A stretch of 64,000 bases of DNA from Antarctobacter heliothermus (GTDB lineage: Bacteria; Pseudomonadota; Alphaproteobacteria; Rhodobacterales; Rhodobacteraceae): NCBI RefSeq assembly GCF_002237555.1, contig NZ_CP022540.1, positions 4,655,001 to 4,719,000 of the forward strand. The letters are read 5' to 3'. Position numbers and translations under genes: made by a program. This document shows positions 15,305 to 24,256 of this stretch, one piece after another. Below the pieces are notes generated by a model that was not told where the DNA came from, did not search any database, and worked only from the letters and a program-made list of their open reading frames with translations. Positions within the stretch are counted from its first letter, which is position 1. Each line of letters opens with the position of its first letter.

Positions 15305-15694
15305 ATGGACAACATTCAAGAAAACAAGGGCACGGACATCTTTTGGCCGACCCTTTGGCGTGGCTGGCGGCGTCGGTGCCCCAGTTGTGGCACCGGGCAT
15401 ATGCTGACGGGCTATCTAACCGTGCGCGACAGTTGCCCGGTCTGCCGTGAGGAATTGCATCATCACCGCGCCGACGACGGCCCCGCCTATATGACAATCC
15501 TGATCGTCGGGCATCTCATGGCGCCGCTGTTGTTGGTGGTCTTTACCACCTTCCGGCCCGATCCACTGGTGCTGTTCACGATCTTTGCCGTTGGCTGCGT
15601 CGCGCTCTCGCTCTATCTTCTGCCTCGATTGAAAGGGGCGATTGTGGCGTTTCAGTGGGTCCGGGGGATGCACGGCTTCCCGCCCCGGATCTGA
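15305..15694 (+). CDS. DUF983-family membrane protein
   Basis: A 129-residue protein of the DUF983 family. It has two CxxC pairs near the N-terminus (CPSCG and CPVC) that suggest a zinc ribbon, followed by two transmembrane segments (around MTILIVGHLMAPLLLVV and VLFTIFAVGCVALSLYLL). I chose MDNIQENKG as start, eight codons inside the longest frame. It heads a run of three same-strand genes; the Nudix gene starts ten bases after its stop. Function unknown; the family is often encoded near cytochrome oxidase or Nudix genes in alphaproteobacteria. Confidence 0.82.
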   Translation: MDNIQENKGTDIFWPTLWRGWRRRCPSCGTGHMLTGYLTVRDSCPVCREELHHHRADDGPAYMTILIVGHLMAPLLLVVFTTFRPDPLVLFTIFAVGCVALSLYLLPRLKGAIVAFQWVRGMHGFPPRI

Positions 15695-15703
15695 GGGGCC
15701 GAC

Positions 15704-16435
15704 ATGACCGGAACGACGAAAAACCAAACCGCCGCGAACCCCATCGACAAGACCGCATTGCGCGATGCCGCCACCGTTGTTGTTCTGCGTGACAGGGCAA
15801 CGCGCCCGCGCGTCCTGATGGGGCAGCGCGGGGCCAAGGCGGCGTTCATGCCGAACAAGTTCGTCTTTCCCGGCGGCGCGGTTGATGCTCAGGACGCGGC
15901 AATTCCGCTGGCCCGTCCGCTGTCCGCGCTGTGCGCCGCCCGCCTGACCGAGGATGCGACCCCCCGGATCGCTCCGGCACTGGCCGTCGCGGCGGTGCGT
16001 GAACTGTGGGAAGAAACCGGCCAGATCCTTGGCGTTCCGGCCCCTTGGCCTGATGCCATCCCAGACGATTGGTTAAAATTCGCGGACACCGGGCACCGTC
16101 CTTCTGCCGAGCCGCTGCAATTCATCTTTCGCGCGATCACTCCTCCGGGTCGTCCGCGCCGGTTTGACGCCCGCTTTTTCCTGCTCGACGCGGATGAACT
16201 GGCCTCGGATCCCGATGATTTCGATGGGGCCGCGGATGAGCTGTCGCATCTGCAATGGATCGCCGTGGATGAGATCCGGCACTATGATCTGCCTTTCATC
16301 ACAGAGGTGGTGCTGGCAGAGGTCGCCGCCCGTGCGACGGACCAGACGCCGCCAACCACTGTCCCCTTTTTCCGCAACGACGACGAGGCCAGCCTGTTTT
16401 TACGCCTGCGCGGCGTCGAAATGCGCGAGGACTAG
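15704..16435 (+). CDS. Nudix-family hydrolase
   Basis: A 243-residue Nudix hydrolase. The Nudix box can be followed from the glycines in FVFPGGAVDAQD to the signature AAVRELWEETGQILG, in which the REL..EE residues bind the metal. The spacing between the Gly and the RExxEE is longer than the minimal 23-residue box because of an insert of about 50 residues, a form seen in the long Nudix proteins related to mammalian NUDT19-like enzymes. It presumably hydrolyses a nucleoside-diphosphate or CoA-type substrate, which cannot be named from sequence. It lies between DUF983 and an alpha/beta hydrolase gene on one strand. Confidence 0.83.
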   Translation: MTGTTKNQTAANPIDKTALRDAATVVVLRDRATRPRVLMGQRGAKAAFMPNKFVFPGGAVDAQDAAIPLARPLSALCAARLTEDATPRIAPALAVAAVRELWEETGQILGVPAPWPDAIPDDWLKFADTGHRPSAEPLQFIFRAITPPGRPRRFDARFFLLDADELASDPDDFDGAADELSHLQWIAVDEIRHYDLPFITEVVLAEVAARATDQTPPTTVPFFRNDDEASLFLRLRGVEMRED

Positions 16436-16483
16436 GCACGCGCGCCTCTGGCCCTTGGGCGCGCGGCACCGTATGACACCCCC

Positions 16484-17251
16484 ATGTTGAACACGATTTC
16501 CCATGGCACTTCTGGCCCGACTCCGCTGATCATCGTCCACGGCCTGTATGGCTCTGGTCGCAACTGGGGCGTGATCGCCAAACGCTTGTCCGAAGACCGC
16601 CATGTCCTGACCCCTGACATGCGCAACCACGGCGACAGCCCGCACACCGATAGCCACAGCTATCCCGATCTGGCCGCCGATCTGGCAGAGTTGATCGACG
16701 CCCACGGCGGGCGGGCGCATGTGGTGGGCCATTCGATGGGCGGCAAGGCGGCGATGACCCTCGCGCTGCAGCATCCCGGAAAACTGGCCTCGCTGCTGGT
16801 CGCCGACATTGCCCCCGTCGCCTACACCCACAGCCAGATCCAGTTCATCGAGGCAATGCGCGCCGTCGATCTGTCACAGGTCGAAAAACGCTCGGACGCG
16901 GTGGCGCAACTGGCCGAACATGTGCCCGACAAGGCGCTGCAAAGCTTCTTTACCCAGTCACTCGACCTTCAGAACAAGCGCTGGAAGTTAAACCTGGACA
17001 CGCTGGCCGCCGAGATGCCCAAGATCATCGGTTTCCCCGAAGTGAGCGGCAGCTACGATGGCCCCACGCTGTTCCTCTCTGGTGGGCAGTCCGACTATGT
17101 CCTGCCCGAACACCGGGACCGCATCCGCACGCTGTTCCCCAAGGCGCGCTATGCCAAGATACCCAAGGCCGGGCACTGGCTGCACGCGGACGATCCGCGC
17201 GGATTCGAGGCGTCAGTGCGGGCCTTCCTTGATCATGTGGACCCTGTGTAG
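16484..17251 (+). CDS. Alpha/beta-fold hydrolase (YbfF-like esterase)
   Basis: A 255-residue alpha/beta hydrolase. The oxyanion-hole motif HGLYGSGRNW lies at 19-28, the nucleophile elbow GHSMGG places the Ser at residue 84, and the catalytic His is in AGHWLHADDP near the C-terminus; Asp in GGQSDYVLP is the likely third member. PDMRNHGDSPH after the second strand is typical of the YbfF / abhydrolase-11 group of small-ester hydrolases. It follows the Nudix gene by 48 bases and may share its transcript. Substrate unknown. Cytosolic, no signal peptide. Confidence 0.83.
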   Translation: MLNTISHGTSGPTPLIIVHGLYGSGRNWGVIAKRLSEDRHVLTPDMRNHGDSPHTDSHSYPDLAADLAELIDAHGGRAHVVGHSMGGKAAMTLALQHPGKLASLLVADIAPVAYTHSQIQFIEAMRAVDLSQVEKRSDAVAQLAEHVPDKALQSFFTQSLDLQNKRWKLNLDTLAAEMPKIIGFPEVSGSYDGPTLFLSGGQSDYVLPEHRDRIRTLFPKARYAKIPKAGHWLHADDPRGFEASVRAFLDHVDPV

Positions 17252-17468
17252 GGGGCCATTTACCCCGCCGCCCCGTTTCCCGCAGACATGCGCTTGGCCT
17301 GTGCATGGGCTGTGCATCCACCACACCGCCCAGCCGATTCAGGATTTCCGAAACTACACGTTTTCCTTCTGAAAACCGCCGCTTGTCCATTTACAGACCA
17401 TGCCGCAACGGCATTCTGGCCCCATGCCACACGTCACACACGCGATGGCGCGCCCGGGGCGTGCGCTG

Positions 17469-18434
17469 TCAGCCTTCCATGACCCTCAGCTCGCCTTCCA
17501 ACCAAGGCAACTGCGTCAGCGCGGGGGCAATCACCATGTCTGTCACCAGCATCCGCATGGTGCGCGCTACGTCGCGCGGCACCCGGTCGGCCCAGTCGGT
17601 GCCAGCAAACAGCGAAATGGTCCGCGAAAAGGGTTTGAACGGCACGGGATGCGCCTCCATCTGATCGTGGTAGCGCCCCGCGCGCATGTAGCCCAAGGGT
17701 GTGGTGATCGCCCACCCCATGCCGCGCGACGCCAGCGTCATCAGCGACAGATGCGCGCCAATCTCGAACCGTTCGGCAAAGGCCAGCTTTTGCCGCGCCA
17801 GATGTGCCTCGATCTGGCGACCGATCATCTGCGCCCGATCATACCGCAGGATCGGCAGGCTCTGCATCAGCGGCTCTACGCCGCCGGCCGCCTCTGCAGC
17901 CCCCTTGGCGCAGACAAGGATATAAGGGTCGCGGACCAAAGGATACTCCACGATACCGTCGATCACCTCACCGCTGCTGGCAGCGATCGCAAGGTGCAGG
18001 CGGCGCGCCTTGATTTCGGCCGAAATCTCATGACTGGGGGCCGTGATCAGCTTGAACCGGCACCGGGTCATGCTGTCGGCCAATATCGTGACAAGGCGCG
18101 GCGTCAGATCATTGTCGAAATCGTCGATCACCCCCAGACTGAGGGTCGACAGATGGGTCAGGTCCATCACCGTCAGTTCATTCTGCGCCAGCCGCAATTG
18201 CCGCAGCACCGCCTGCGTGCGCAGCAGGAACGACCGTCCCGCCGGGGTCACCCGCATCGGGCGGCGTCCATGATCGACCAGATCAACACCCAGCGCGCTT
18301 TCCAGATTGCGCATCTGCTGGCTGACCGCTGGCTGGCTCAACCCGGTCACTTCGGCGGCCTTCGCCACGGACCCGCTCTCCGCCAAGGCCTCAAAAACCT
18401 CAAGGCCCCGAAGCGTCACGCCTTTCATCAACAT
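17469..18434 (-). CDS. LysR-family transcriptional regulator
   Basis: A 321-residue LysR-type regulator. I start at MLMKGVTLRGLEVFEAL; the longer frame adds 17 residues that overlap the promoter gap. The N-terminal winged helix reads ESGSVAKAAEVTGLSQPAVSQQ, the canonical LysR recognition helix, and the effector domain occupies about 90-300. It is divergent from the HpsN-like gene with only 65 bases between the two start codons, so it most likely controls the hpsN-like/cuyA/racemase operon in response to a sulfonate or an intermediate. The inducer is not predictable from sequence. Confidence 0.86.
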   Translation of the reverse strand: MLMKGVTLRGLEVFEALAESGSVAKAAEVTGLSQPAVSQQMRNLESALGVDLVDHGRRPMRVTPAGRSFLLRTQAVLRQLRLAQNELTVMDLTHLSTLSLGVIDDFDNDLTPRLVTILADSMTRCRFKLITAPSHEISAEIKARRLHLAIAASSGEVIDGIVEYPLVRDPYILVCAKGAAEAAGGVEPLMQSLPILRYDRAQMIGRQIEAHLARQKLAFAERFEIGAHLSLMTLASRGMGWAITTPLGYMRAGRYHDQMEAHPVPFKPFSRTISLFAGTDWADRVPRDVARTMRMLVTDMVIAPALTQLPWLEGELRVMEG

Positions 18435-18499
18435 CGCACACTCCCCGCAGCCACAGTTTCCGTTTTTGTGAAGATACACCCCCACGTCAAGGAAAACGC

Positions 18500-19813
18500 A
18501 TGCCTCGCCTGATCAAATCCGCCCCCGGCCTGCCCCCCGCCGCGCTGGCCGATGTCGCCGACACCGTGCAGGTTATGCTTGCCCGCCTGAAAACAGGGGG
18601 AGAAGACACCGCGCGCGACTATGCCCAACGGCTGGATGGCTGGACCGGCGAGATTGTCGTGCCCCCCGAGCAGGCACAGAAGGCGGGGAAAGACCTTTCC
18701 GATGCGCTGAAACAGGCGCTGGACTATGCGCATGACAACATCCGGCGCTTTGCGCAGGCCCAGCGCGCCTCGCTGCGCGATATCGAGATCGAACTGCACC
18801 CCGGCCTTGTCGCGGGGCAGTCCAGCCTGCCGGTCGGCGCGGCGGGCTGCTATGTGCCGGGCGGACGCTATGCGCACATCGCCTCGGCACTGATGACCAT
18901 CGCGACCGCCCGCGCCGCAGGTGTGCCGCATATCACCGCCTGCGCGCCGCCACGCCGCGCGCCAGACGGCACCGCTCAGGGCATTGACCCGGCGACGCTC
19001 TACACCATGCATCTGGCCGGGGCGGACACGATCCTGTGCCTTGGCGGCGTACAGGGCATTGCCGCCATGTCCTATGGCCTGTTCGGCGCACCGCCAGCCG
19101 ACGTGCTGGCCGGTCCCGGCAACGCCTATGTGGCCGAGGCCAAGCGCCAGTTGTTCGGCCCCGTGGGCATCGACATGTTCGCCGGGCCCACGGACGTGCT
19201 GATCCTCGCCGATGCCACCGCTGACCCGGCGCTGGTCGCGCTCGATCTGGCCGGTCAGGCCGAACACGGGCCCACATCGCCCTGCTGGCTGATCACCGAT
19301 CACGAACCGCTGGCGCGCCGTGTCGCCGACCTGATGCCGGAAACCTGCGCCCGCATAGATGGCGAAAACGGCGCGACCGCGCGGGCCGCATGGGACGCAA
19401 TGGGTGAGATCATCCTGTGCAACAGCCGCGAGGAAATGGCCGCCGAATCGGACCGCTACGCGCCCGAGCATCTGCACGTTCAATGCACCGATCTGCCGTG
19501 GTGGCAGGCCCGCCTGACCGCCTATGGCTCACTGTTTCTGGGGGCCGACACCACTGTGGCCTTTGGCGACAAAGCATCCGGTCCCAACCATGTGCTGCCC
19601 ACCGGCGGCGCGGCGCGCTATACCGGCGGGCTGTCGGTGCACAAGTTCCTGAAAACCGTCACATGGCAACGCGCCACGCCCGAGGCGCTGCCCGCGCTGG
19701 CCCGCGCCACCTCTGTCATTTCCCGCGCCGAAGGCATGACCGGCCACGCCTTGACGGCAGAAGCCCGCCTTGCCACCCTGACCCCTCGCGCCTGTGTCGC
19801 CAACGAAAGCTGA
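18500..19813 (+). CDS. HisD-type dehydrogenase, probable sulfopropanediol dehydrogenase (HpsN-like)
   Basis: A 437-residue zinc- and NAD-dependent four-electron dehydrogenase of the histidinol dehydrogenase family. Visible signatures are [41 protein letters not shown], the GQAEHGPTS segment with the zinc-binding Gln and His, APEHLHV with the catalytic Glu-His, and GPNHVLPT. No other his gene is near. The next gene is cuyA and a LysR gene is divergent, so the better reading is HpsN, which oxidises (R)-2,3-dihydroxypropane-1-sulfonate to sulfolactate. An AAGGA site precedes the ATG. The HisD family is certain; the sulfonate substrate is inference from context. Confidence 0.8.
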   Translation: MPRLIKSAPGLPPAALADVADTVQVMLARLKTGGEDTARDYAQRLDGWTGEIVVPPEQAQKAGKDLSDALKQALDYAHDNIRRFAQAQRASLRDIEIELHPGLVAGQSSLPVGAAGCYVPGGRYAHIASALMTIATARAAGVPHITACAPPRRAPDGTAQGIDPATLYTMHLAGADTILCLGGVQGIAAMSYGLFGAPPADVLAGPGNAYVAEAKRQLFGPVGIDMFAGPTDVLILADATADPALVALDLAGQAEHGPTSPCWLITDHEPLARRVADLMPETCARIDGENGATARAAWDAMGEIILCNSREEMAAESDRYAPEHLHVQCTDLPWWQARLTAYGSLFLGADTTVAFGDKASGPNHVLPTGGAARYTGGLSVHKFLKTVTWQRATPEALPALARATSVISRAEGMTGHALTAEARLATLTPRACVANES

Positions 19814-19818
19814 TCTTC

Positions 19819-20829
19819 ATGAACCTTGCCAAATTCCCCCGTGTCCGGCTGGCACACCTTCCCACACCGCTTGAACCGATGCCGCGCCTGTCCGAACTGC
19901 TGGGCGGCCCGGAAATCTGGATCAAGCGAGACGACTGCACCGGCCTTTCGACCGGCGGCAACAAGACCCGCAAGCTGGAATTCCTCATGGCCGAGGCCAT
20001 GGATCAGGGCGCGGACATCGTCCTGACCCAAGGCGCGACGCAATCCAACCACGCCCGCCAGACGGCGGCGGCGGCGGCGAAACTGGGGCTGGAGTGTCAT
20101 ATCCTGCTGGAGGACCGCACCGGCTACAACCACGAGAACTATCGCTATAACGGCAACGTCCTGCTGGACGTGCTGCACGGTGCGTCGATCGAACATCGTG
20201 GCCCCGATCTGGACATGAACGCCGAGATGGAGGCCGTCGCCGACCAGATGCGCACCAAAGGCCGCAAGCCCTATACCATCCCCGGCGGCGGCTCGAACGC
20301 CACCGGCGCGCTTGGTTACGTCAACTGCGCGCTGGAGATGCTGAACCAGTTTGTCGAGATGGACCTAAAGGTGGATCACATCGTCCACGCCACCGGGTCG
20401 GCCGGGACACAGGCCGGGCTGATCACCGGGCTCAAGGCGATGAATGCACAAATCCCCCTGCTGGGCATCGGCGTGCGCGCACCCAAACCCAAGCAAGAGG
20501 AAAACGTCTACAACCTTGCCGTCAAAACTGCGGAAAAGCTGGGCTGCCCCGGCGTGGTGTCGCGTGAGGACGTTGTTGCCAACACCGACTACGTCGGCCC
20601 CGGCTATGGCATCCCCGCCGAATCGACGCTGGAGGCGATCGACATCTTTGCCCGGACAGAGGCAATCCTGCTTGACCCGGTCTATTCCGCCAAAGGCGCG
20701 GCCGGGCTGATCGATCTCATCCGCAAAGGCCATTTCAAAAGCCATGAACGCGTGGTCTTTCTACACACCGGCGGCGCCATCGGGCTGACCGGCTACACCC
20801 ATGCCTTTGACGTGAAATCGCGCGCATGA
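19819..20829 (+). CDS. cuyA: L-cysteate sulfo-lyase
   Basis: A 336-residue PLP enzyme of the D-cysteine desulfhydrase / ACC deaminase family that cleaves cysteate to pyruvate, ammonia and sulfite. The Schiff-base Lys is Lys49 in [14 protein letters not shown], followed by [12 protein letters not shown] at 71-82 and the phosphate-binding [11 protein letters not shown] loop. As I recall it, the Ruegeria pomeroyi CuyA sequence is very similar along its whole length, including [13 protein letters not shown] and [17 protein letters not shown]. It starts six bases after the hpsN-like stop. The sulfite made would need export or oxidation; no such gene is in this window. Desulfhydration of D-cysteine is the main alternative. 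Confidence 0.86.
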   Translation: MNLAKFPRVRLAHLPTPLEPMPRLSELLGGPEIWIKRDDCTGLSTGGNKTRKLEFLMAEAMDQGADIVLTQGATQSNHARQTAAAAAKLGLECHILLEDRTGYNHENYRYNGNVLLDVLHGASIEHRGPDLDMNAEMEAVADQMRTKGRKPYTIPGGGSNATGALGYVNCALEMLNQFVEMDLKVDHIVHATGSAGTQAGLITGLKAMNAQIPLLGIGVRAPKPKQEENVYNLAVKTAEKLGCPGVVSREDVVANTDYVGPGYGIPAESTLEAIDIFARTEAILLDPVYSAKGAAGLIDLIRKGHFKSHERVVFLHTGGAIGLTGYTHAFDVKSRA

Positions 20830-20869
20830 CCCGTGCCCGCTGTATCAGTGCCATCCCGCAGAGGGCGGC

Positions 20870-21535
20870 ATGAGGCCGGTGGGCATTCTGGGCGGGATGG
20901 GGCCACAGGCCACCATCCTGCTCATGCAAAAGGTTCTGGATAAGGTTCCGGCGCAGGACGACGCGGACCATGTGCCATTGATCGTGCACCAGAATCCGCG
21001 CGTCCCGTCGCGGATCGCCGCGCTGATTGACGGCACTGGCCCCTCACCCTTGCCGGTGTTGCAGGATATGTGCCGGGATCTCGCGGCCGCGGGCGCGACC
21101 GCGCTGGCCATGCCTTGCAACACGGCGCACCACTACGCAGGCGGCATTCGTGCCACCTGCGACCTGCCGTTTCTCGACATGCTGTCCGCAACCGCCACCG
21201 CGCTGCAAGGCAAAGGCCGCATCGGCATCCTTGCGTCACCCGCCACGCGTCTGACCGGCATCTTCGATCACTACCTCGACGCGCCCTATACCGCACCGCC
21301 CGACGATGCGCCGCTGCTGGAGATGATCCGCGCCATCAAGGCAGGTGCTCCGCCCGAGCAGATCTTGCCCGCCTTTGCCGAACAGGCGCGCCGGTTGCAG
21401 GAACGCACCGATCATATCCTGATCGCCTGCACCGAACTATCGCTTGCCGCACCTCTGCTGCCGCCGGACGTCTCGTGGACGGACAGTCTTGACTGTCTGG
21501 TCGGCCGCATCATTGCCCACGCCACGCAGGACTGA
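20870..21535 (+). CDS. Aspartate/glutamate racemase-family protein (possible cysteate racemase)
   Basis: A 221-residue cofactor-independent racemase of the Asp/Glu/hydantoin family. The two catalytic cysteines are present: Cys83 in AMPCNTAHHY and Cys187 in IACTELSLA, and the N-terminus VGILGGMGPQAT is the usual substrate-binding loop. A GAGGGCGG site precedes the ATG, 40 bases after the cuyA stop. Because it is co-directional with a cysteate lyase, racemisation of cysteate, aspartate-like sulfonates or cysteine is an attractive role; plain aspartate racemase is the conservative alternative. Cytosolic. Confidence 0.82.
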   Translation: MRPVGILGGMGPQATILLMQKVLDKVPAQDDADHVPLIVHQNPRVPSRIAALIDGTGPSPLPVLQDMCRDLAAAGATALAMPCNTAHHYAGGIRATCDLPFLDMLSATATALQGKGRIGILASPATRLTGIFDHYLDAPYTAPPDDAPLLEMIRAIKAGAPPEQILPAFAEQARRLQERTDHILIACTELSLAAPLLPPDVSWTDSLDCLVGRIIAHATQD

Positions 21536-21572
21536 ACGCCCGCCGGTCTTTGGCCCGGTCTCTGGTCCAGCC

Positions 21573-21926
21573 TCAGGTCGCGCGGCAAGCACTTTCTGCA
21601 CGCGCCGCAAACGCCTTGTAGCGTTTCCAGAACGCCTCATTGCGCGGATTGTCGGACTGCCGAGTCTCCTGCGCCCGGTGCGGATCGGCAAAAAACGTCG
21701 CCGCCAGCCGTTGATCCGACGACGTCAGATCGCTGTTCGCCACCGACTGGATACAACCACATCGCTGCCGCGTCGCCCCTGACCGGCCCGCGCGCAGGCA
21801 GGCATCGGAAATCGGACCAGAGGACACCCTCACCTGCGGTGCCGCACCATAGCTACGTTTCGAAGAGTTTCCGCCGCCGCAGGCTACAAGCCCGAGGCAG
21901 GCAGCCAGAATAACTGCTTGTTTCAT
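21573..21926 (-). CDS. Small Cys-containing lipoprotein
   Basis: A 117-residue putative lipoprotein with a signal peptide ending in the lipobox LVAC (Cys16). The mature part has a CLRAGRSGATRQRCGCIQSVA segment with three cysteines and a conserved-looking DPHRAQETRQSDNP stretch that I recognise from uncharacterised Rhodobacteraceae lipoproteins, sometimes labelled arginine transporter without basis. No function can be given. It lies alone between the racemase gene and the sulfotransferase. Confidence 0.68.
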   Translation of the reverse strand: MKQAVILAACLGLVACGGGNSSKRSYGAAPQVRVSSGPISDACLRAGRSGATRQRCGCIQSVANSDLTSSDQRLAATFFADPHRAQETRQSDNPRNEAFWKRYKAFAARAESACRAT

Positions 21927-22015
21927 CTCACCTGTCTCTCATTGCCCGGACGCGGATTTTCCATCTGCCCAGGCGCTGCCCTCAGGTGGCATAATGCGCC
22001 AAACGGCGCCAACCT

Positions 22016-23683
22016 TCAAGAATCCACGCGCAGTCTGGCGAAAGCCTCTTCGACCCGAGGCGCATAGGCCACCCACGCCTCTGTTTCGGCCCGGTAGACA
22101 GGCCGCCGCACCTGCCCTGCCGATGCGGTGTGGACGACGCGCGCATTGTCTTGCGGCGACAGGCAGGCCGCGTCCCAATCCAATCCCAGATCCACAATCA
22201 GCGCACGCGTCACACCGCCCGGATCTGCCGTCAGATCCCCATACTCCAACCGTCGCACCCGCCCCGGCCAATCCGCCTCACAGCGCGCGGTCCAGTCGCG
22301 GTACATCCCGTGATAGGTGACGACATCCTCCAGATCGTAGCAGTACCCCAAGGACGACGCGGTAAAATACTGCTTCAGGTTCGACCAGCACACCGACGGC
22401 GCATCGCGCACCACATGCACAATCCGCGCCTCAGGCAGCGCCGCACAGATCAACGGTAAGAAGCAAAAGTTATGCGGCATCTTGTCAGTCACATAGCGCG
22501 CCCCGTCTGAATGCGCGGCCAGCCCCTCCAGATAGCCGCGACGCAGCGCCTGCAATCCCGCCTCTGTCACGGGCGCTCCTTCAAGAAAGCCGCGTGCCAT
22601 ATCCGCCAACAGCGACAATTCCCCCGCCCCGGTGACCTGCCCATGGGCAGAGATGATCTGTTCTGTCAGCGTGGTGCCGGAGCGCGGCATCCCTAGGATA
22701 AAGATCGGCGTGACCGCACCCGGCTCTGACGGCTCCAACGGCGCGGCGTCCAATTCTGCCAACCGCCGAAACAACGCCTGATCCTGGGATATATCGTACC
22801 CCATCAAGGCCTTGCGCAACGCGTTTCCCTCTTCCAGATAGGCCCACGCGCGGTCACGGTCCCCCAGCGTGTCGTAAGCATCGAACAGGCCAAAGCACAG
22901 CCGCGTCCGATCCATCGGCGCGACGGCGGGATCATCATACAGCGCAATCATCTGGTCCAACTGGCTGTCTTCGCGGGGCCAAGGCTTGATCGCGGACAGG
23001 TTGCGATGCGCCTCGGCAAACTGCGGCGCGATGTTCACCGCCTGCTCATAATGCGCCTGCGCTTCGGCGAAACGCCCCTCTTCATAGGCTGCGACGCCAA
23101 GGATGTTCTGCGCGGTCGCCACCTTTGGCGTCTTGTCGATCACCGCCTGACACAGCACTGCGGCCCCGGGCAAATCGCCCCGATCTGCAAGCACCGACGC
23201 CAGTTCCATCATTGCGCCCGCGTTGGTCGGGTCCAGATCCAGCGCCGCGCGCACCTGCGCCTCTGCCTCGGCCCCGCGTCCGGTGGCACGCAGGGACACC
23301 GAATGGTTCACCCGCGCCTCTGCCAGATCGGGACGCAACTTGGCCGCCCGCGCCAGCGACTCCTCCGCCTGCGCAAAAGCGCCCAGTTCCAGCAGGACAC
23401 CGCCGTGGATCTGCCACAGCACATAACTGTCGGGATAGATCGGCAACAGCCGTGCCACCTGTTCGGCCACCAGCATGGAGTGACCGGCCTTGTGCGCCGC
23501 AACCAGCTTTTCCAAAAGATCCTGGGACGGCGCCGCCTCTGGCAATCGCGCCAATAGGGCCCGCGCCCGTGCATTGCGCGGATACCGCGTCAGCACATCG
23601 CGGCACAGGGCCTTGGCCTGCGCCGCCTCTCCCTTGCGTTCATGTGATCTGGCCCGTGCCAGCGCTGTCTCGACCATTGCCAT
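22016..23683 (-). CDS. TPR-containing sulfotransferase
   Basis: A 555-residue fusion. Residues about 1-270 are tetratricopeptide repeats (for example VLWQIHGGVLLELGAFAQAEESLARAA and AYEEGRFAEAQAHYEQAVNIAP-like units). Residues about 330-540 are a sulfotransferase domain with the PAPS-binding loop FILGMPRSGTTLTEQII and, later, ARIVHVVRDAPSVCWSNLKQYF, which holds the 3'-phosphate-binding Arg and Ser. These enzymes transfer sulfate from PAPS to a carbohydrate, peptide or lipid acceptor; bacterial TPR-linked members have no assigned acceptor. No signal peptide is visible. It is a single-gene unit. Confidence 0.85.
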   Translation of the reverse strand: MAMVETALARARSHERKGEAAQAKALCRDVLTRYPRNARARALLARLPEAAPSQDLLEKLVAAHKAGHSMLVAEQVARLLPIYPDSYVLWQIHGGVLLELGAFAQAEESLARAAKLRPDLAEARVNHSVSLRATGRGAEAEAQVRAALDLDPTNAGAMMELASVLADRGDLPGAAVLCQAVIDKTPKVATAQNILGVAAYEEGRFAEAQAHYEQAVNIAPQFAEAHRNLSAIKPWPREDSQLDQMIALYDDPAVAPMDRTRLCFGLFDAYDTLGDRDRAWAYLEEGNALRKALMGYDISQDQALFRRLAELDAAPLEPSEPGAVTPIFILGMPRSGTTLTEQIISAHGQVTGAGELSLLADMARGFLEGAPVTEAGLQALRRGYLEGLAAHSDGARYVTDKMPHNFCFLPLICAALPEARIVHVVRDAPSVCWSNLKQYFTASSLGYCYDLEDVVTYHGMYRDWTARCEADWPGRVRRLEYGDLTADPGGVTRALIVDLGLDWDAACLSPQDNARVVHTASAGQVRRPVYRAETEAWVAYAPRVEEAFARLRVDS

Positions 23684-23750
23684 TGGATGCCCTCATCTGT
23701 TGGGGCACCCTAGGCGGGTCAAGGTAAACAAGAGGTGTGCGCCGGTCCGG

Positions 23751-23936
23751 TCAGCGCGCCGCGCCCACTCCGGCAGAGCCTGCCTGCACGGACTTGCCCG
23801 TGCCCGACGCACCGTGAAAGCCGTCGATCTGGGCGGTCAGGCTCCTGTCATTGTCCATGCGCACCGTCGGCGCGGCAAAGGCCTCGGCAGAGGCAAGGTT
23901 CAGAACAAGAGCGGTGAGAAGAACCGGGCGGATCAT
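23751..23936 (-). CDS. Possible small exported protein
   Basis: A 61-residue frame from an internal ATG (MIRPVLLTALVLNLASAEAFA) that looks like a signal peptide with an Ala-x-Ala cleavage site, followed by about 40 residues of no known family. I prefer this start over the longer frame beginning ten codons earlier. There is no homolog I recognise and no operon partner, so this could be a chance frame. Codon use is G+C-rich like the neighbours. Confidence 0.35.
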   Translation of the reverse strand: MIRPVLLTALVLNLASAEAFAAPTVRMDNDRSLTAQIDGFHGASGTGKSVQAGSAGVGAAR

Positions 23937-24164
23937 GGCGTGTTTCCTTTGGGCGGCGTTCTCCAAACCCTACCGCTCCCGCTCAGCGCCCCACAGTCAG
24001 GCATACCTCCTTATGGAATACCTGACTTTGGTGTCCGCGCCCTGCACCCCGACCGCCCAAGACGCCTTGCACCTTGGATCGCAACAACCGGGCGGCAAAC
24101 ACCCCACTCCACCGGGATGTCCAAGCGACACAGGACGCGCAGCGCCCCCCCCCACCATCCCAAG

Positions 24165-24186
24165 GTAGGCCGGGCTTCAGCCCGGC
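24165..24186 (+). repeat. GTAG-type REP palindrome
   Basis: GTAG is followed by the 18-base palindrome GCCGGGCTTCAGCCCGGC (two-base loop). This is the form of repetitive extragenic palindrome recognised by RAYT transposases; a RAYT gene lies at 28807-29394. It lies between the possible small exported protein and the coiled-coil gene. Confidence 0.85.
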
Positions 24187-24223
24187 ACCCCCTTGCCAGA
24201 AAAAACTCCGTTCCATCCAATCC

Positions 24224-24245
24224 GTAGGGCGGGCTTCAGCCCGCC
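24224..24245 (+). repeat. GTAG-type REP palindrome, variant stem
   Basis: Second copy in the same orientation, 59 bases on: GTAG then GGCGGGCTTCAGCCCGCC. The third stem pair from each edge differs from the first copy by compensating changes, so pairing is kept. It ends 12 bases from the stop of the coiled-coil gene and could act as its transcription terminator. Confidence 0.8.
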
Positions 24246-24256
24246 AACATGTCGGC

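Noticed and set aside
17400..18512. 370-residue plus-strand frame over the LysR gene
   Set aside because: Antisense shadow; the minus-strand LysR has clear motifs.
18500..19813. Reading the HisD-family gene as hisD of histidine biosynthesis
   Set aside because: No other his gene nearby, and the partners are cuyA, a racemase and a LysR regulator, which fit a sulfonate dehydrogenase better.
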